The position numbers and the translations under genes were made by a program. The notes under the pieces are model-generated. The model saw only the letters and a list, made by a program, of their open reading frames with translations, did no database searches and was not told the DNA's origin. A stretch of 64,000 nt of DNA from Dicyema japonicum (Eukaryota > Dicyemida > Rhombozoa > Dicyemidae), in NCBI GenBank assembly GCA_011109175.1, contig RDEW01000005.1, forward strand, positions 1,028,903-1,092,902, given 5' to 3'. Below are positions 45,170-56,280 of this stretch, piece by piece (the stretch's first letter is position 1; each line of letters starts with the position of its first letter).

Positions 45170-46049
45170 ATGAGAATAGTACTTCAAACCATAATGACAT
45201 TTCTAATAATATTTATTAATTTCGAGTATATTCAGTCAGGTATTTTGGCTATTTTTATCAAGACAACTATACGGTGGCAAAATACAACAACCACGAATAT
45301 TACTTCTCAGTTGAACACCTTAATAACCATGATTATATCTGAAATGTAATGAGATCGGGGCATACCCAGCGGAAGTAAATGACAAAGCAGAAAATGATTT
45401 TCTACAAAGTAAATTTAATATAAAATTTTAGGTCAAATAAACAGTGATTATCTCATTGGAATTTATAAAAAGAGTAAAAATGAAAATATTTTGTTAAAAA
45501 ACAATAAAAATTCTGTTATAAATTATAATTTACTTTAGACATACACAAATTGGGATAAAATTAAAATATATTTGGATTTTTGGCCAAGATATCGAAATCT
45601 ACAGGAAAATGGTCCACCTCATCACGTGGCGCAGAACCTTATATTTGCGAAAAGGGTATTTCTTTTAATTTAACAGATCCTCCTAAAATAACCACAACTA
45701 CTATTACTACTACTACTACAACTACTACCACAACTACTACCACAACTACTATCCCAACTACTACACAGCGACTTCCGCAAAAACTACCCGGATTATTACC
45801 CAAACTCATTGATGAGCAGCAATCGCAAATCCGAAAAGAAACCCAGGTGAAGAAGTAAACTCAAAAGCAAGTCAAAAAAGTAAATATTATTTGTATAAAA
45901 TTAAAGAAGGTTCGAATACTTTAAAAATCGTTATTCCATTGGTTTTGGTTGGATTGATTGTTGGAGGAGTTTGTATTGCTTACTTCTACAAGTCAAATAT
46001 TATATTATTTGGTAGAAAAAGAAATTCAGCACAAATTGACCAATACTAG
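45170..46049 (+). CDS. Type I membrane protein with C-type lectin-like domain
   Basis: Signal peptide MRIVLQTIMTFLIIFINFEY, then a lectin-like domain: EYYFSVEHLNNHDYI, KCNEIGAYPAEVNDKAEN, SDYLIGIYKK, TYTNWDK, GKWSTSSRGAEPYICEKG. A Thr-rich stretch coded by ACT/ACC triplets near 45693-45760 is probably an O-glycosylated stalk. A transmembrane segment IVIPLVLVGLIVGGVCIAYF and a short basic tail end at TAG 46047-46049. The Cys expected before ICEK is Arg, and Ca-site motifs are absent, so sugar binding is doubtful. Tiny introns (23 nt after the signal exon, 23 nt after FLQ, others). Two 1-nt frame breaks (near 45350 and near 45810-45855) remain unexplained by splicing: either assembly errors or decay. 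Confidence 0.65.
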
Positions 46050-47310
46050 TCAACTAATTTTAACAAAACTAACAGTTTAACACATTATTCTGCTAATAAA
46101 ACTAATTATTGTCATTGCACTTTTTGGGGTTAAATTTTAGTAAATTTATACTATGACGCATTTTTCAATCATTTGCTTCGATATAATCACACCCTGCATA
46201 TAATTGCATATATAATTTAATCACAAACTTGCGTATGAAAAACAAACTTTCACATAAAAAATCAAACTCTTTCAAATATTCAGCTACAATCTAAAGAACT
46301 TTTTCTTAACCAATAAACATTTAATATATTTTGTACTAACTCATTAATCAAATGATGTTTGCACTAAAATACTATTCATGCATTAAGGATAACCCAAAAT
46401 ATTTGTTATTATTTATTCCGCCGAAGATTAGAAATGTTTCCATTACTCATCTCAGGAACTCACACTTAATTGTTCTTTACAGTTATGCTAATTTATCCAA
46501 GACATCAAAATGTTCTTTTTATAGTTTTTTTCTTTTTGATTGTGTGTGTGAGTTCCAGAAAAATCCGCTTTCCAAGTGCTGAATCACTGCTGACATTTAC
46601 CTTCTTTTAGTAATTTTTAAGAAAAGCTCTTGTTTATAGACTTTTTTAACTACCATGTTGCCATTCCTGATCTGATGTTAGAAATATTCAATTCTAGAAA
46701 AGTATTTAATCATTTCTATGAGATACTGATCTAATTTGATCCTTTATCTTGCTATAACAGTAACTACATGTCTTTTGCGTCTTAATAAAATTTCTTGTTT
46801 AGTTATGATGACAACATTGCCTTTGTTAATGGTTAATGAACCTTTAAATATTAAGTGATAGAGGTACGCCTAAAGAAACTCCTGAGGATTGTCCCAATAA
46901 CCATGATCCTAAAGAGACATCTGAGGATCGTCCCAATGATTAAGAACTCTAACCATCAGGATAAAAAATCCTGAGAACCCTTAATCCGACTAAAGACAAA
47001 GAACCTTAAAGAATCCTAAGGACCAAACCACTAGCCCTAAAGATCAAGAACTTAATAAAGGATCCTAAGAACCAAACCACTAGTCCAAAATACCAACTTC
47101 CTATAATATAAAATTCCTAATTTTGTCATTTCTCAAAAAAGGTAAATTGTGAGCTATGACGTCATGTTGTTACTAAAAGACCGAGTGAAAGTTTTCAGAT
47201 ATATTGAGAGGGGATAAAGACAAATAATAGTCAAATTTTATATACACCTATATGAGGTTTTATTAGACTCGCAATCATTAGAATTTTTTTTTAATTATTT
47301 CAAATTTACC
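46050..47310. other. AT-rich intergenic with short degenerate repeats
   Basis: No gene recognised. At about 46870-47100 a run of short imperfect repeats built on 'ctaagaaccaaaccactag' and 'ctgaggatcgtcccaat' is visible. An ORF at 46352-46582 has no recognisable family. Confidence 0.4.
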
Positions 47311-47319
47311 AGAAAGAAA

Positions 47320-47440
47320 AGGGATCAACGAGAAGGGTTATGGCTAAGACGAAAGATTGGAATAGCCATGCTCGGAGGGAACTCGTTCGCAATCCACGCA
47401 GCAGGCTTCCTCAACTGACATTTGTTTAATTGTTAAAAAA
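47320..47440 (+). mobile_element. 3' end of PHD-RT-endonuclease element
   Basis: Reads WLRRKIGIAMLGGNSFAIHA then AGFLN-stop, the terminal block seen at the end of copies 1 and 2. Nearly identical over about 110 bp to 63040-63165. Confidence 0.8.
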
Positions 47441-47692
47441 AATTATTTCAAAATTAAATATTGGATGCAACGAATATCAGTTTAAAATATAAAATACATT
47501 GTCATCTGTAAATTTATATTAACCTATTCAAGTTCGGTTGATAGACCGATGCAGACTTATATTGGCGCAAGTCTGTTTTTGAGATTTTTATAAACATTAT
47601 CTTTAAACAAGTTGCAATCAATAATGAAAATCTTGTCATAATAAATGACTTTATTAATTTAAAAAATAATTACACTAATCTTCGTATCGATG

Positions 47693-48686
47693 TTATTCGG
47701 TTAATTGTTCGACTTTGTAATCTATAGTTCCCTCAAACTCATAAAAATATTGAAAGGTCTTTCCCGTTGAGGAATTGACTTTTTGTTGTAATCAAAGACA
47801 ATATCTTTGATTAGGGTACAAAAATTTCCAAAACAATCTCTAGAAGAAGATGTCAAAGACATCCAACGTTTAACAATTTGATAAAATCTGCAAAATTATA
47901 ACTTACAAATTACCTTTCGACTTGTTCTTGGATCAAGGGGGCTCGTGGCCCACCTCGGACATGTTTACGGAATATTTTCTGCATAAATCCTCCATTAAGG
48001 AATTGCAAAATTCCTCACCATTGTCTGTATGCAAGATCAGTGGCGATCCGACAAAGGAAAACATATTTCGTAACATGGCCACAATTTCTTCTGCTCGTTT
48101 ATTTTTAGTCAGCTCAACCATAACATATTTTGAGAAAAAATCCAAAACAACCAAAATCTAAACTTTATATCAGTAAATCATACCCATCATTCACTTCTGA
48201 GTATCCCCTTAGGTCTATTAAGTCAGCAATATAGCGATCCCTTGGTCTTCTAGCTAAGATCGGTGTTATTGGCGGTTCCGTGTTTAATAGTTTCTTTGAC
48301 TGAAAATAAAAATAAAAATACCTGACAAAATGCACAATTTGAGATTACTGTCCCAATCAAATTCCTACCAATCCCGTAATACTTCTTCCTCATTATCGAA
48401 AATAGTCGGTCTCTACCGAAGTGATTATCATTATGTTCTGACTAATAAATTGTGACTTTAAGGATACCTCTATTGTTTTTAGAACTAATTCATGTTCTTC
48501 ACAAAAAAACCGCAGTTTTTTATTACCGTGTAAAATATAGGCCTTTTCCTCTTCGAAAACAAATTTTTTAAAGATTTTCTTAAGCCGAAACCTGTCACGT
48601 GAACTGATCTCTCCTCCTACGTCAGGATTGTTACTGATTTCTTTTAATTTATTTAATTTTTCTTTGTTTAATCGCACTAGACGCAT
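47693..48686 (-). CDS. Intron-containing integrase-core protein, probably domesticated
   Basis: DDE-type integrase fold like KRBA2/Ginger/retrovirus integrases. ATG at 48684-48686 (MRLVRLNKEKLNKLKEI). An HHCC zinc domain spans exons: NDNHFGRDRLFSIMRKKYY, IGRNLIGTVISNCAFCQ. Catalytic core: RPRDRYIADLIDLRGYSEVN (first Asp), LVVLDFFSKYVMVEL, GSPLILHTDNGEEFCNSL (second Asp), EVGHEPPRAPLIQEQVER (Glu), ending near SSTGKTFQYFYEFEG and TAA at 47693. Short introns of 22-26 nt separate exons (after VLKTIE, after CAFCQ, after QVER). One join near 48150-48200 and a shift at an A run near 47760 are not fully resolved. No LTR, TIR or gag/RT was seen next to it. Spliceosomal introns plus an intact DDE triad suggest a host gene. 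Confidence 0.75.
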
Positions 48687-49029
48687 TTGTTCACGTTTAT
48701 TATTTATTAATTTTATTTATTAATTATTAAAATTTATAGATATATTTTAATATCTAATGAAAGATTCATGAAATTTCATATTTTTAATTAATTTGCGAAA
48801 AAAAAACAATTAATTAGTTATTATGTGGGCTTGTGAAGAAAACTGTCTACATTTGTAGCGAACAGACCCAACTTATTACCCTCACCTAGCAGCTACCAAA
48901 TAGTTCTTGGTAGTGTCTACGTGACGAGCGACAAACTAACGTTCCCAGATTTCTTTAATCAGATGTGGTGATGTTGAACCAAACCTGAACCCGTGTTATT
49001 TCAGCGAAAGTTGAAGATACTCCAGTTGA

Positions 49030-51650
49030 AAATCAACGGTCTTTCCAAAAAAATGTATTGATTTACGTAACTTCTTGCACAATCATTGTGTAGACATTGC
49101 CCTTATCCAAGAAACTAAACTTAAACCGAAATCTAATATTCCTCACTTCAAGAACTATTCCGTATTATATTCCGAACTACTCCAGCTCAGCTGGGGGTGG
49201 TTTAATTATTCTTGTACACATTCCTATTCCTTTGCTGATTCCTCAACTTTTAATACACCTCTCATATCTGATGATCTTCATATTGAAATTTTATCTATCT
49301 GGGTCAATATCAACAAGTCCTGTTCACTATGTCAATGTTCCCTCCTCTTTATAACTATACGCCGAACTTACTTCCACGTTTTTCTATTGAAAACTGTATC
49401 TTATGTGGTGATTTTAATGCTCATCATCCTGCATGGCTATCCTCCAACAAACCTGATAAACGTGGAGTGCAAATTTTGCATGATATGGAGGACTTAGTTA
49501 TTCTGAATATCCTGTTCTGCGTACTCGTTGTGCTCTACGTTTAGCTCATTCTAATACTTCCCCAGATATCCACCTCCGTTCTCAAAGTATGGCTCCCGAT
49601 GATCAATGGTATGTCCTTTATGATCTCCAAACTGACCACAACCCGATTTTAATTATCTTCAACCATAAAACTACCAAGAGGAGGATCACAAAGACGTATA
49701 TAAACTATAAACGTGGAAATTGGGATTCTTACAGAAACGAGACCTAAGTCGTACTCAAAAACTTTTCTTGTGCTACTTTCCACTCTTTTGATGCTGCTGT
49801 TGAGTTCTTCACAAACTGTCTAATTGCTGGGGACAAAAAATTTATTCCCCGTTGATTCATCGCGCCCCGCTCTTAATCCAATTTAAGTGGTCTCTAAGAA
49901 AAATTGTCTTATTCTATGCGAAGATAAGCCAACTTTCTACCCCAAAAGGACTCCGCTCTAAGAGACCGCATGCTCTGAAGTCAACAGGCCTTTTCATTAT
50001 TCCGCAATCTCTAATTACTTAACTTATTGACAACTCTTGATACTCGAATGCAAGAGGGCCTGACGGTCTTCCCATATATCATCTAAAAAATCTAGGACTT
50101 TATGCTTTAACCAATTTAATCAAACACTGAACTGATCACGGATCAGTACCTATGCTCTGGAAAAAATCCTATTTTGAAGCCTAACCGCGACTTTTCTGAT
50201 CCTTCTTCTTATCGTCTATTTCCCTTTGCCTGTTGTCTCGAAGATTGGTTAAAGAGTTCTACTAATTTTAATCAAACCGTACTTGTCATTTTCCGAATCC
50301 CAACATGGCTAAACTGACTCTTGAAACCTCCGGAAAGAACAATTTTTGCAGAACATCCTGAAAGTTTTTAACAGTAAAATCCTTTCTACAAAAATACAAT
50401 CTCGTTTGAAATTATGGCTGCCTACTTTCTCTCTGGTCACTTTAGTCGTTTTATTATTTCAACCCACTCTCATTATCGATACCTTCCAAACGGCGTTCCC
50501 CAAGGTTCGGTGCTATCTTCAGCCTTGTTTAATCTTCATCTAACAAGCTTACCAACAAATCAGGACACACATATTCTTTCTTATGCCGATGATACATAAG
50601 TTTTTCTCGTCACCGCGACGAACCGTTGCTTCCATGGTCTGCAAGAAATTACAAAATTTCTTTTGGATGGACCAAAATCTCCTCATCCCTTTTAACGAAA
50701 ATTCAGCAATCACGCTTTTCACTCCAGACCGTCGTCAATTAACTTGGACTCAACTTCCTGTGGTTAAAAATCCTAAAATACTTAATGTGATATTTATACT
50801 CAAACAGGATGTCTCCCTACCTATAGGAATCTTCAATGCCTTATCTACCACATGCCAAAAACAACTAAACCAGTCCTACACTATCCCTAAATATGAATTT
50901 CTTCCAGTGAACAAACATCCGAAAATTCTAAGAGTCGTTTTTGAACCGCCTCTGTTTTGAAAAACCTTTGGCTTGACGAGTGACGCCGTCATCAGTGAAC
51001 ATCTCACTACGGAACCGGATCGTCCACAAATGGACTCGCACCCAACAAAAAGAAAAAAGAAGTAAAGAACATTCCTTGGCTCTCCCTCATAGTTTAGCTA
51101 TGATAACTGCTCGTTACTTAAAATAAAGTAATGTCCTGCCTGGGAGGAGCTGTAGCTAATATGGCTCAGAGAAAATCAAATGTTCTTCAAGTTGCTATTA
51201 AAAAATTTCTAATGCTCTTGAAGACAGTTTATATATTTTCAAGGTGGCCTTCATGTATATCACTGTCTTTCTTACAAAAGCTACAGAAGGTGCAAATTCA
51301 GCACTGAGAGCTATAACGGTCTTTTTAAATCATCTCATGTTGGCCACTTACAAATATCTCGAACAATCACTTAACCCAACCAACTAACTTTCCCACTATT
51401 TAAATTCATTAACAGCAAACACATCCATAGGACCTTCAATGACCTTCAAAGAACACTTCGGAAAATCTCACCTTGAACCTAGAATATGCTATACATGACT
51501 CTGTGCTCACGCGTGCCTTACAGAGCTGCCTAAAGACAAAAAGAAACTGTAGATGGATGGAAGCTGATAAAGCAAACCAATTAGTTTTGAAAGTTGGTTG
51601 TGAGTTTAGTAATTCTTGTTTTTATGACAAAATAAAGTAATAATAATTTT
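49030..51650 (+). mobile_element. APE-type (Jockey-like) LINE, decayed, with SINE insertion
   Basis: Endonuclease: ILQLKINGLSKKMY, DIALIQETKLKPKS, GGGLIILVHIPIP, CILCGDFNAHHPAWLSSN. RT: IILKPNRDFSDPSSYR, FLSGHFSRFIISTHSHYRYL, PNGVPQGSVLSSALFNLHL (motif B), HILSYADDT (motif C), VNKHPKILRVVFEPPLF. A SINE-C piece (50965-51130) follows, then the C-terminal GANSALRAITVFLNHLMLAT. The tail near 51625 reads 'gacaaaataaagtaataata'. Many frame breaks. Confidence 0.8.
50965..51130 (+). mobile_element. SINE-C, 5'-truncated, inside a LINE
   Basis: Plus-orientation body 'tggcttgacgagtga', 'aacatctcactacggaacc', 'aagaacattccttggctctc', 'ttagctatgataactgctcg' and end 'cttaaaataaagtaatg', matching the reverse complement of 42994-43100. 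The tRNA-like head is absent. It splits the coding region of the surrounding LINE. Confidence 0.75.
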
Positions 51651-51659
51651 GAAGAGACA

Positions 51660-52465
51660 GTAGCATCGAGTGAACAGATTTCCACGTGAGTTGTTGTAAA
51701 ACTGAGGTTCCTAAAAAGCTCAGCTGGTTTCTAGGTGCTGGAGACATCGCTCGTGGAAAAATGATTGCATTTGTGGAATGCAAAAAAATGTCAAGCAGAA
51801 AGAAAATCTCTATGAATCTCCGGATAAGTTTATATAATGCTTTTTCGTACAACCAATCCTACTTTATAACTCGAGAACGTTGGAAAAGTCGAAAACAGAT
51901 CTTAAGAGACTTGAAGGGTTCCACAGAAATTATTGAGTAAAATCTTGTGCATCCATTGCCCAGAAATATAAAAAAAGTGAAACTCTGTGGATACCGGGAT
52001 TATTTAACTTAGACGGCAAGACTCTACAAGCTTTGAAAATGCAAGCCGATACACGAAGAAGTCTTTTATGATCTCCCAACAATACACCATTCAACACAGA
52101 AAACTCTGAATTATCCACGGTACTAATTTTTATTTCGATTGGTTCTAGTAGAGTACGGCGAAGTTTCACGAGTGGACGGTGACATTTAACTTTTCAATTT
52201 TTATATTTATTAAGAATTGCTATTTTAAGGAAGTTCTGTTGAAAGAATAATAACCGTTTTATTGCTAATTATTGGGAATGTTATGTCTCGATTATTTTTA
52301 AAAATCTTACATTTCAGAAAAATGTGAATTATCCAGCAAGGATCACTGGAAAAGAGAGATCCTTTTTGAACGTCTCCTTAGTCAAGTGGATCCCATAACG
52401 ATCTTGGGAATTGAAGAAAGCACATAGCAAAAAATGAATTTTCGACATACTAGGCAATGGTCTGG
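51660..52465. other. No recognised gene
   Basis: One plus-strand ORF of 84 codons (51686-51940; contains GDIARGKMIAFVECKKMSS) has no recognised family and may be element-derived. Nothing else was supported. Confidence 0.3.
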
Positions 52466-52469
52466 GAAT

Positions 52470-52530
52470 TTAACCGGACGTGAGAGACATCACTAACCAC
52501 TACGATTCCTAATCAGCTTATAATATTAAC
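52470..52530 (-). mobile_element. tRNA-like SINE head fragment
   Basis: The minus strand reads 'aatcgtagtggttagtgatg' (A-box-like) then 'cacgtccggttaaattccca' (B-box-like). No cloverleaf closes. Confidence 0.45.
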
Positions 52531-52589
52531 AATCACCAATGGCAACCTACAACCACAAGACCATATAATCAATAATTGTAGCAATGACA

Positions 52590-52830
52590 ATGTAAGTGGT
52601 CCATTATGGACTGAAGGAAGTAAACCCCTCATGACTGCGAGCCCAATGTTTTTGGAAGAGCCATCATGTCATTTTAGGCTCTCCCTTCCGGAGTCCTGCA
52701 AACCGCCCGATAAACTTTGATGTGCTGGGACCAAGTACCGATCCCCAATGCTACGATATTTACTCTTTTTGGAATCATCAACGGTACTTGCTGCGGAACC
52801 CGCGTATAGTGGCCATAATGAAGCCATTTC
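52590..52830 (+). repeat. Dispersed repeat family E
   Basis: 'catcatgtcattttaggctc', 'cttccggagtcctgcaaac' and 'gcgtatagtggccataatg' are collinear with 43865-44080. Confidence 0.6.
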
Positions 52831-52965
52831 ATTTACATTTTGCTTTCGTTATTCTTTAATTATTTTTTGAATTAATTTAAAATATAAAATATAAAGTTTA
52901 AATATTTAATTTAATATTTAATAATCATAGTAGTAAAAATTAAAAATATTATCGTATTGTGGTAA

Positions 52966-54607
52966 ATGGTTGTGAGAATAGACAAGCATAATGATCCGTA
53001 CGAAATGGTATTCATTATTTTGATGTTTTAGTTGGACACTGATTACTATGAACGGGAGGATTACCAATATGGTAGCCAGGATGAAGCCAAAGATGTCCCT
53101 CTTTTAACGTGTGTTCAGACATATTTCAATTTTTTGGTTCTCTATATTTTGGGACACATAAGAGATATTTTAGAATATTACGGACTTGTCAAGCATTCCC
53201 TTAAAGAACCAAAATTACCTGTTAGCTAAACTTGGCTTATTTCAGGGGTTTGGAGATTTATTTTCTAATTTCGAGAGTTTCTACATTCGTAACCTTTATA
53301 TGAGGATTCGTGATTGCTTTGAACACGTTGTGAGTGGTTGTCCTGGTGTGCTTGTTGATGTTTTTGAGCGATTCTCCACTGATGGAAACCTCACTTTTCA
53401 ATATACAGGAAAAAAACTAAAAAACTTAATCAATCTTGGTTCTTACAACTATCTTGGTTTCGCTCTACCAGCCAATCAGTCCCCTACCTTCACTGCAGTT
53501 TCCAACACTATTTACAAGGATGGGGTGGGGACATGCTCTGCCTACAATGAATTAGGTTTTTACCAAGAACATTTGGAGTTATGTCAAAAAATGGCTAATT
53601 TTGTTGGGAAGGAGGCAGCTGTTGTCTTTACTATGGGATTTGGGACCAATGCCTTCAATATTCTTTCCTTGGCCAGCAAAGTTATCTTTTTAATTATTTC
53701 AGGGAGATTTGATAATTTCTGATGAGAAAAACCACACATCACTGATTGTTGGTGCTCGTCTCTCGGGGGCTACCATAAAAGTCTTCAAAAACAACGACAT
53801 GGATGATCTTGAGAAAGTTCTTAGAAAATCCGTTGTTTATGGTCATCCTCGAACTCATCGTCCTTATTCTAAGATCCTTGTGATAGCTGAGGGCATTTAC
53901 AGTATGGATGGCTCTATCCTGAAATTGCCAAGACTTATTGAATTGAAGAAAAAGTACAAGGCATATATTTTTGTGGATGAGGCACATAGTATTGGAGCTC
54001 TTGGACCTCATGGTGGAGGTGTTTGTGATTACTGGAATATTGACTCTTCTGACGTGGACATTCTTATGGGGACCTTTCACTAAAAGTTTTGGTGCAGTTG
54101 GTGGTTATATTGCTGGTTCTAAAGAACTTATTAATTATATTCGGACTAATTCAAGTTTTGCTTACAGTTCATCAATGCCTCCTGCTGTGGCTACTCAAAT
54201 ATCACGTGTCATTGATATTATTCAATCTCCTGAGGGGATTGAGAAACTAAAGGATCTAAAGAGGAATCAAAGCTATTTCCGTAGAAGACTAAAGGAAATG
54301 GGATTTCTCGTGCATGGTCATCGTGATTCTCCTGTAATCCCTGTTGTGTTCTCATGTTTGTCAAAACTGAGGTTATTAATTTCTGTGAATGTTTAGTATG
54401 ATTTCGAGATATGCTATGAAAAGAGGATTAGCCCTTGTTGTGGTAGGATCCCCTGCAACTCCACTAATTGGCGCCAGACTTAGGTTTTGCATGTCCTCAG
54501 GTCACACTAGGGATATGCTTGATAAGGTTATTCTTAATACTATCTTATAGGCCTTGGAAGTTATGGATGAAATTGGTGACTATTTTATGTTTAAAATTGG
54601 CAATTGA
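52966..54607 (+). CDS. SPTLC2: Serine palmitoyltransferase, long-chain base subunit 2
   Basis: PLP enzyme subunit condensing serine with palmitoyl-CoA at the ER, first step of sphingolipid synthesis. ATG 52966 ([14 protein letters not shown]), then introns 53008-53031 and four more of 22-25 nt. Landmarks: [20 protein letters not shown] (membrane segment), [100 protein letters not shown] (PLP lysine in TKSFG), [35 protein letters not shown]. About 506 residues, close to the family's catalytic core length. One extra C at 54078 breaks the frame directly before the PLP-lysine codon (54082-54084); everything else is intact, so an assembly indel is most likely. Confidence 0.93.
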
Positions 54608-54609
54608 TT

Positions 54610-54890
54610 CTTTTAATTATGGATTGTTCTTATTTTTATTCTAACACTATAAAAATTTAATAGTTAAGTGTTTCAAGTTCCGAAAGAAAAAGTCCATCCA
54701 TTACTGCATTTGTGAGTGAAAAGGGAAAAGCATGTGAAAGAAAGCGAATGAAGTCAATGAAAGTTGTTTTTGGAGAACTGTCATATTTAACGGATATCCA
54801 GTACCATTTATCAAATTAGTGACTCGAGAGACGTCGGAGTTGTATTGGTGAGTGATTTCAATAGAATTAAAAAAAAGTAAGCAAATAGTC
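54610..54890. other. Intergenic, no gene recognised
   Basis: A minus-strand ORF of 63 codons (54701-54892) with a hydrophobic start shows no family resemblance. Confidence 0.3.
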
Positions 54891-54894
54891 ATAT

Positions 54895-55165
54895 AGCGGC
54901 AGCCCTGACTTCGTGGCTATTCCCTCTTATTCCCTGACTCAAGAATTCCAGCGTCGCAGGCGCAAGGGAACTAGACGTATCAAAGGCGAGTGGAACAAAC
55001 AAAAAATCATTGGTAGGACCGTATAGTTTGTCCGTTTCAACCTCTCAGTTTTCTCAGAACATCTTCAGAGGGACTCTGGAAAAGGTTGCAAAGGGAAACG
55101 TGTCGGTGCAGCTGACGTCCCAGGTTTTCCGGCTTCAAATTAGAAGATGGTCATCCCATCTGGTC
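54895..55165 (-). mobile_element. C-terminal fragment of PHD-RT-endonuclease element
   Basis: The minus strand near 55165-55090 carries the RPDGMTIF and W-D-x-S-C-T-D-T-F pattern (across a stop) corresponding to KRPDDITIFPF...WDATCIDT of copy 1. Lower coordinates are decayed. Confidence 0.55.
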
Positions 55166-55169
55166 GTTT

Positions 55170-56135
55170 TTCTTGGATGACGATTTAAATCATCCAAGTT
55201 TTAATCTTCGTCAAGTATCTTTTCGTCAGCACTTGAAACGTATATAATGATCGATCAGTAGGATTCAGATTCAAGACTAAAAACACCCTGGCTCATTTAA
55301 CCACTCTTAAGTTCTTTGGGATATATTTCTTGGTTCAGAGTTCGAATCCTAAGAATTATTTTTGCTGGCCGGTTAATCCTTTCGAGAGATTTTTTAAAAA
55401 GTATCTTTCCTAGTATAAAATTTAAGTATTGAAATTGTCCTGGACTCCAAGATATTGAGGTTGATATAGGCGACCTCTTTGTCAAGGGAGAAGAAACCGC
55501 TTTGATGAAAGCTTCCCAAAAAGTGGTCAGTATTTAATCGGTAGTCTCCTGACGTTTATAGTTGAAGTGTGGAGGCAACCACCTCCGAATTAAGGCTTTT
55601 TAACGTTAGTGACGTTATTGGAGTCAAGGAAAGGGAACAAAAAGAGTCACCAGGAAGAGTTGGTTTGTCAGTAACACTATAGAATCTTCTTGCGCTATTT
55701 GATGGGTCGTCGTGATCGTCAATGAGCCCTCTGAAAGCAATAGTCTTCCTCATAGTAAGGTCATAGAGAAAACGTCGTATATTTCCAGCATAAATTTAAG
55801 GGATATAAGCTTTGTAATCATGAAGGAGTGACATCACGTACATCTCACCTCTGAAGTAATCACAGAGGGATCTTATTGAAGCATTCGAAATTGATTCCAA
55901 AATTCCGCATTAAATTGCGGCCGTCCCCATTTTTAATTATCCGCGGCACCCTAAAGTAATGAAAACCAGTGACAAAAGGAAAGTAATTAACATAAGTGGA
56001 GGCTCTCAAAGATCAGTCAAGTACATCTGATCTGACGCGTAACTTCAAGTCACACTAAAGAGGTGGTCCTCTCTTTTCAAGTCAAATCTTAAATCACTAG
56101 AATCAGATGATCCTCCTTTTATTTACAATTAAAAG
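55170..56135. other. Unassigned, probably decayed repeats
   Basis: Two short minus-strand ORFs (55297-55485, containing NRPAKIILRIRTLNQEIYP; 55556-55753) look like element debris, but I could not assign a family. Confidence 0.3.
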
Positions 56136-56139
56136 CACG

Positions 56140-56215
56140 ATCATTGTAGCGATCGCTATAACAACTCAACGTCGATTATGTCGGCGAGGACCACTTTTGA
56201 TTGATTTTTGTGTTT
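56140..56215 (+). mobile_element. Terminal block of PHD-RT-endonuclease element
   Basis: 'actcaacgtcgattatgtcg' encodes NSTSIMSARTTFD-stop, the same terminal peptide as copy 1 (NSTSIMSA). Very short 3' end. Confidence 0.65.
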
Positions 56216-56280
56216 TAATAAAAATATTTAATTTATAAAAAATTATAAACAATTATTCAAAACCAAAATAAAAATGAGAA

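Noticed and set aside
54072-54090. Programmed +1 frameshift in SPTLC2
   Set aside because: No known SPT uses one, and other genes here show comparable single-base slips, so an indel error is the simpler reading; kept only as a minor alternative.
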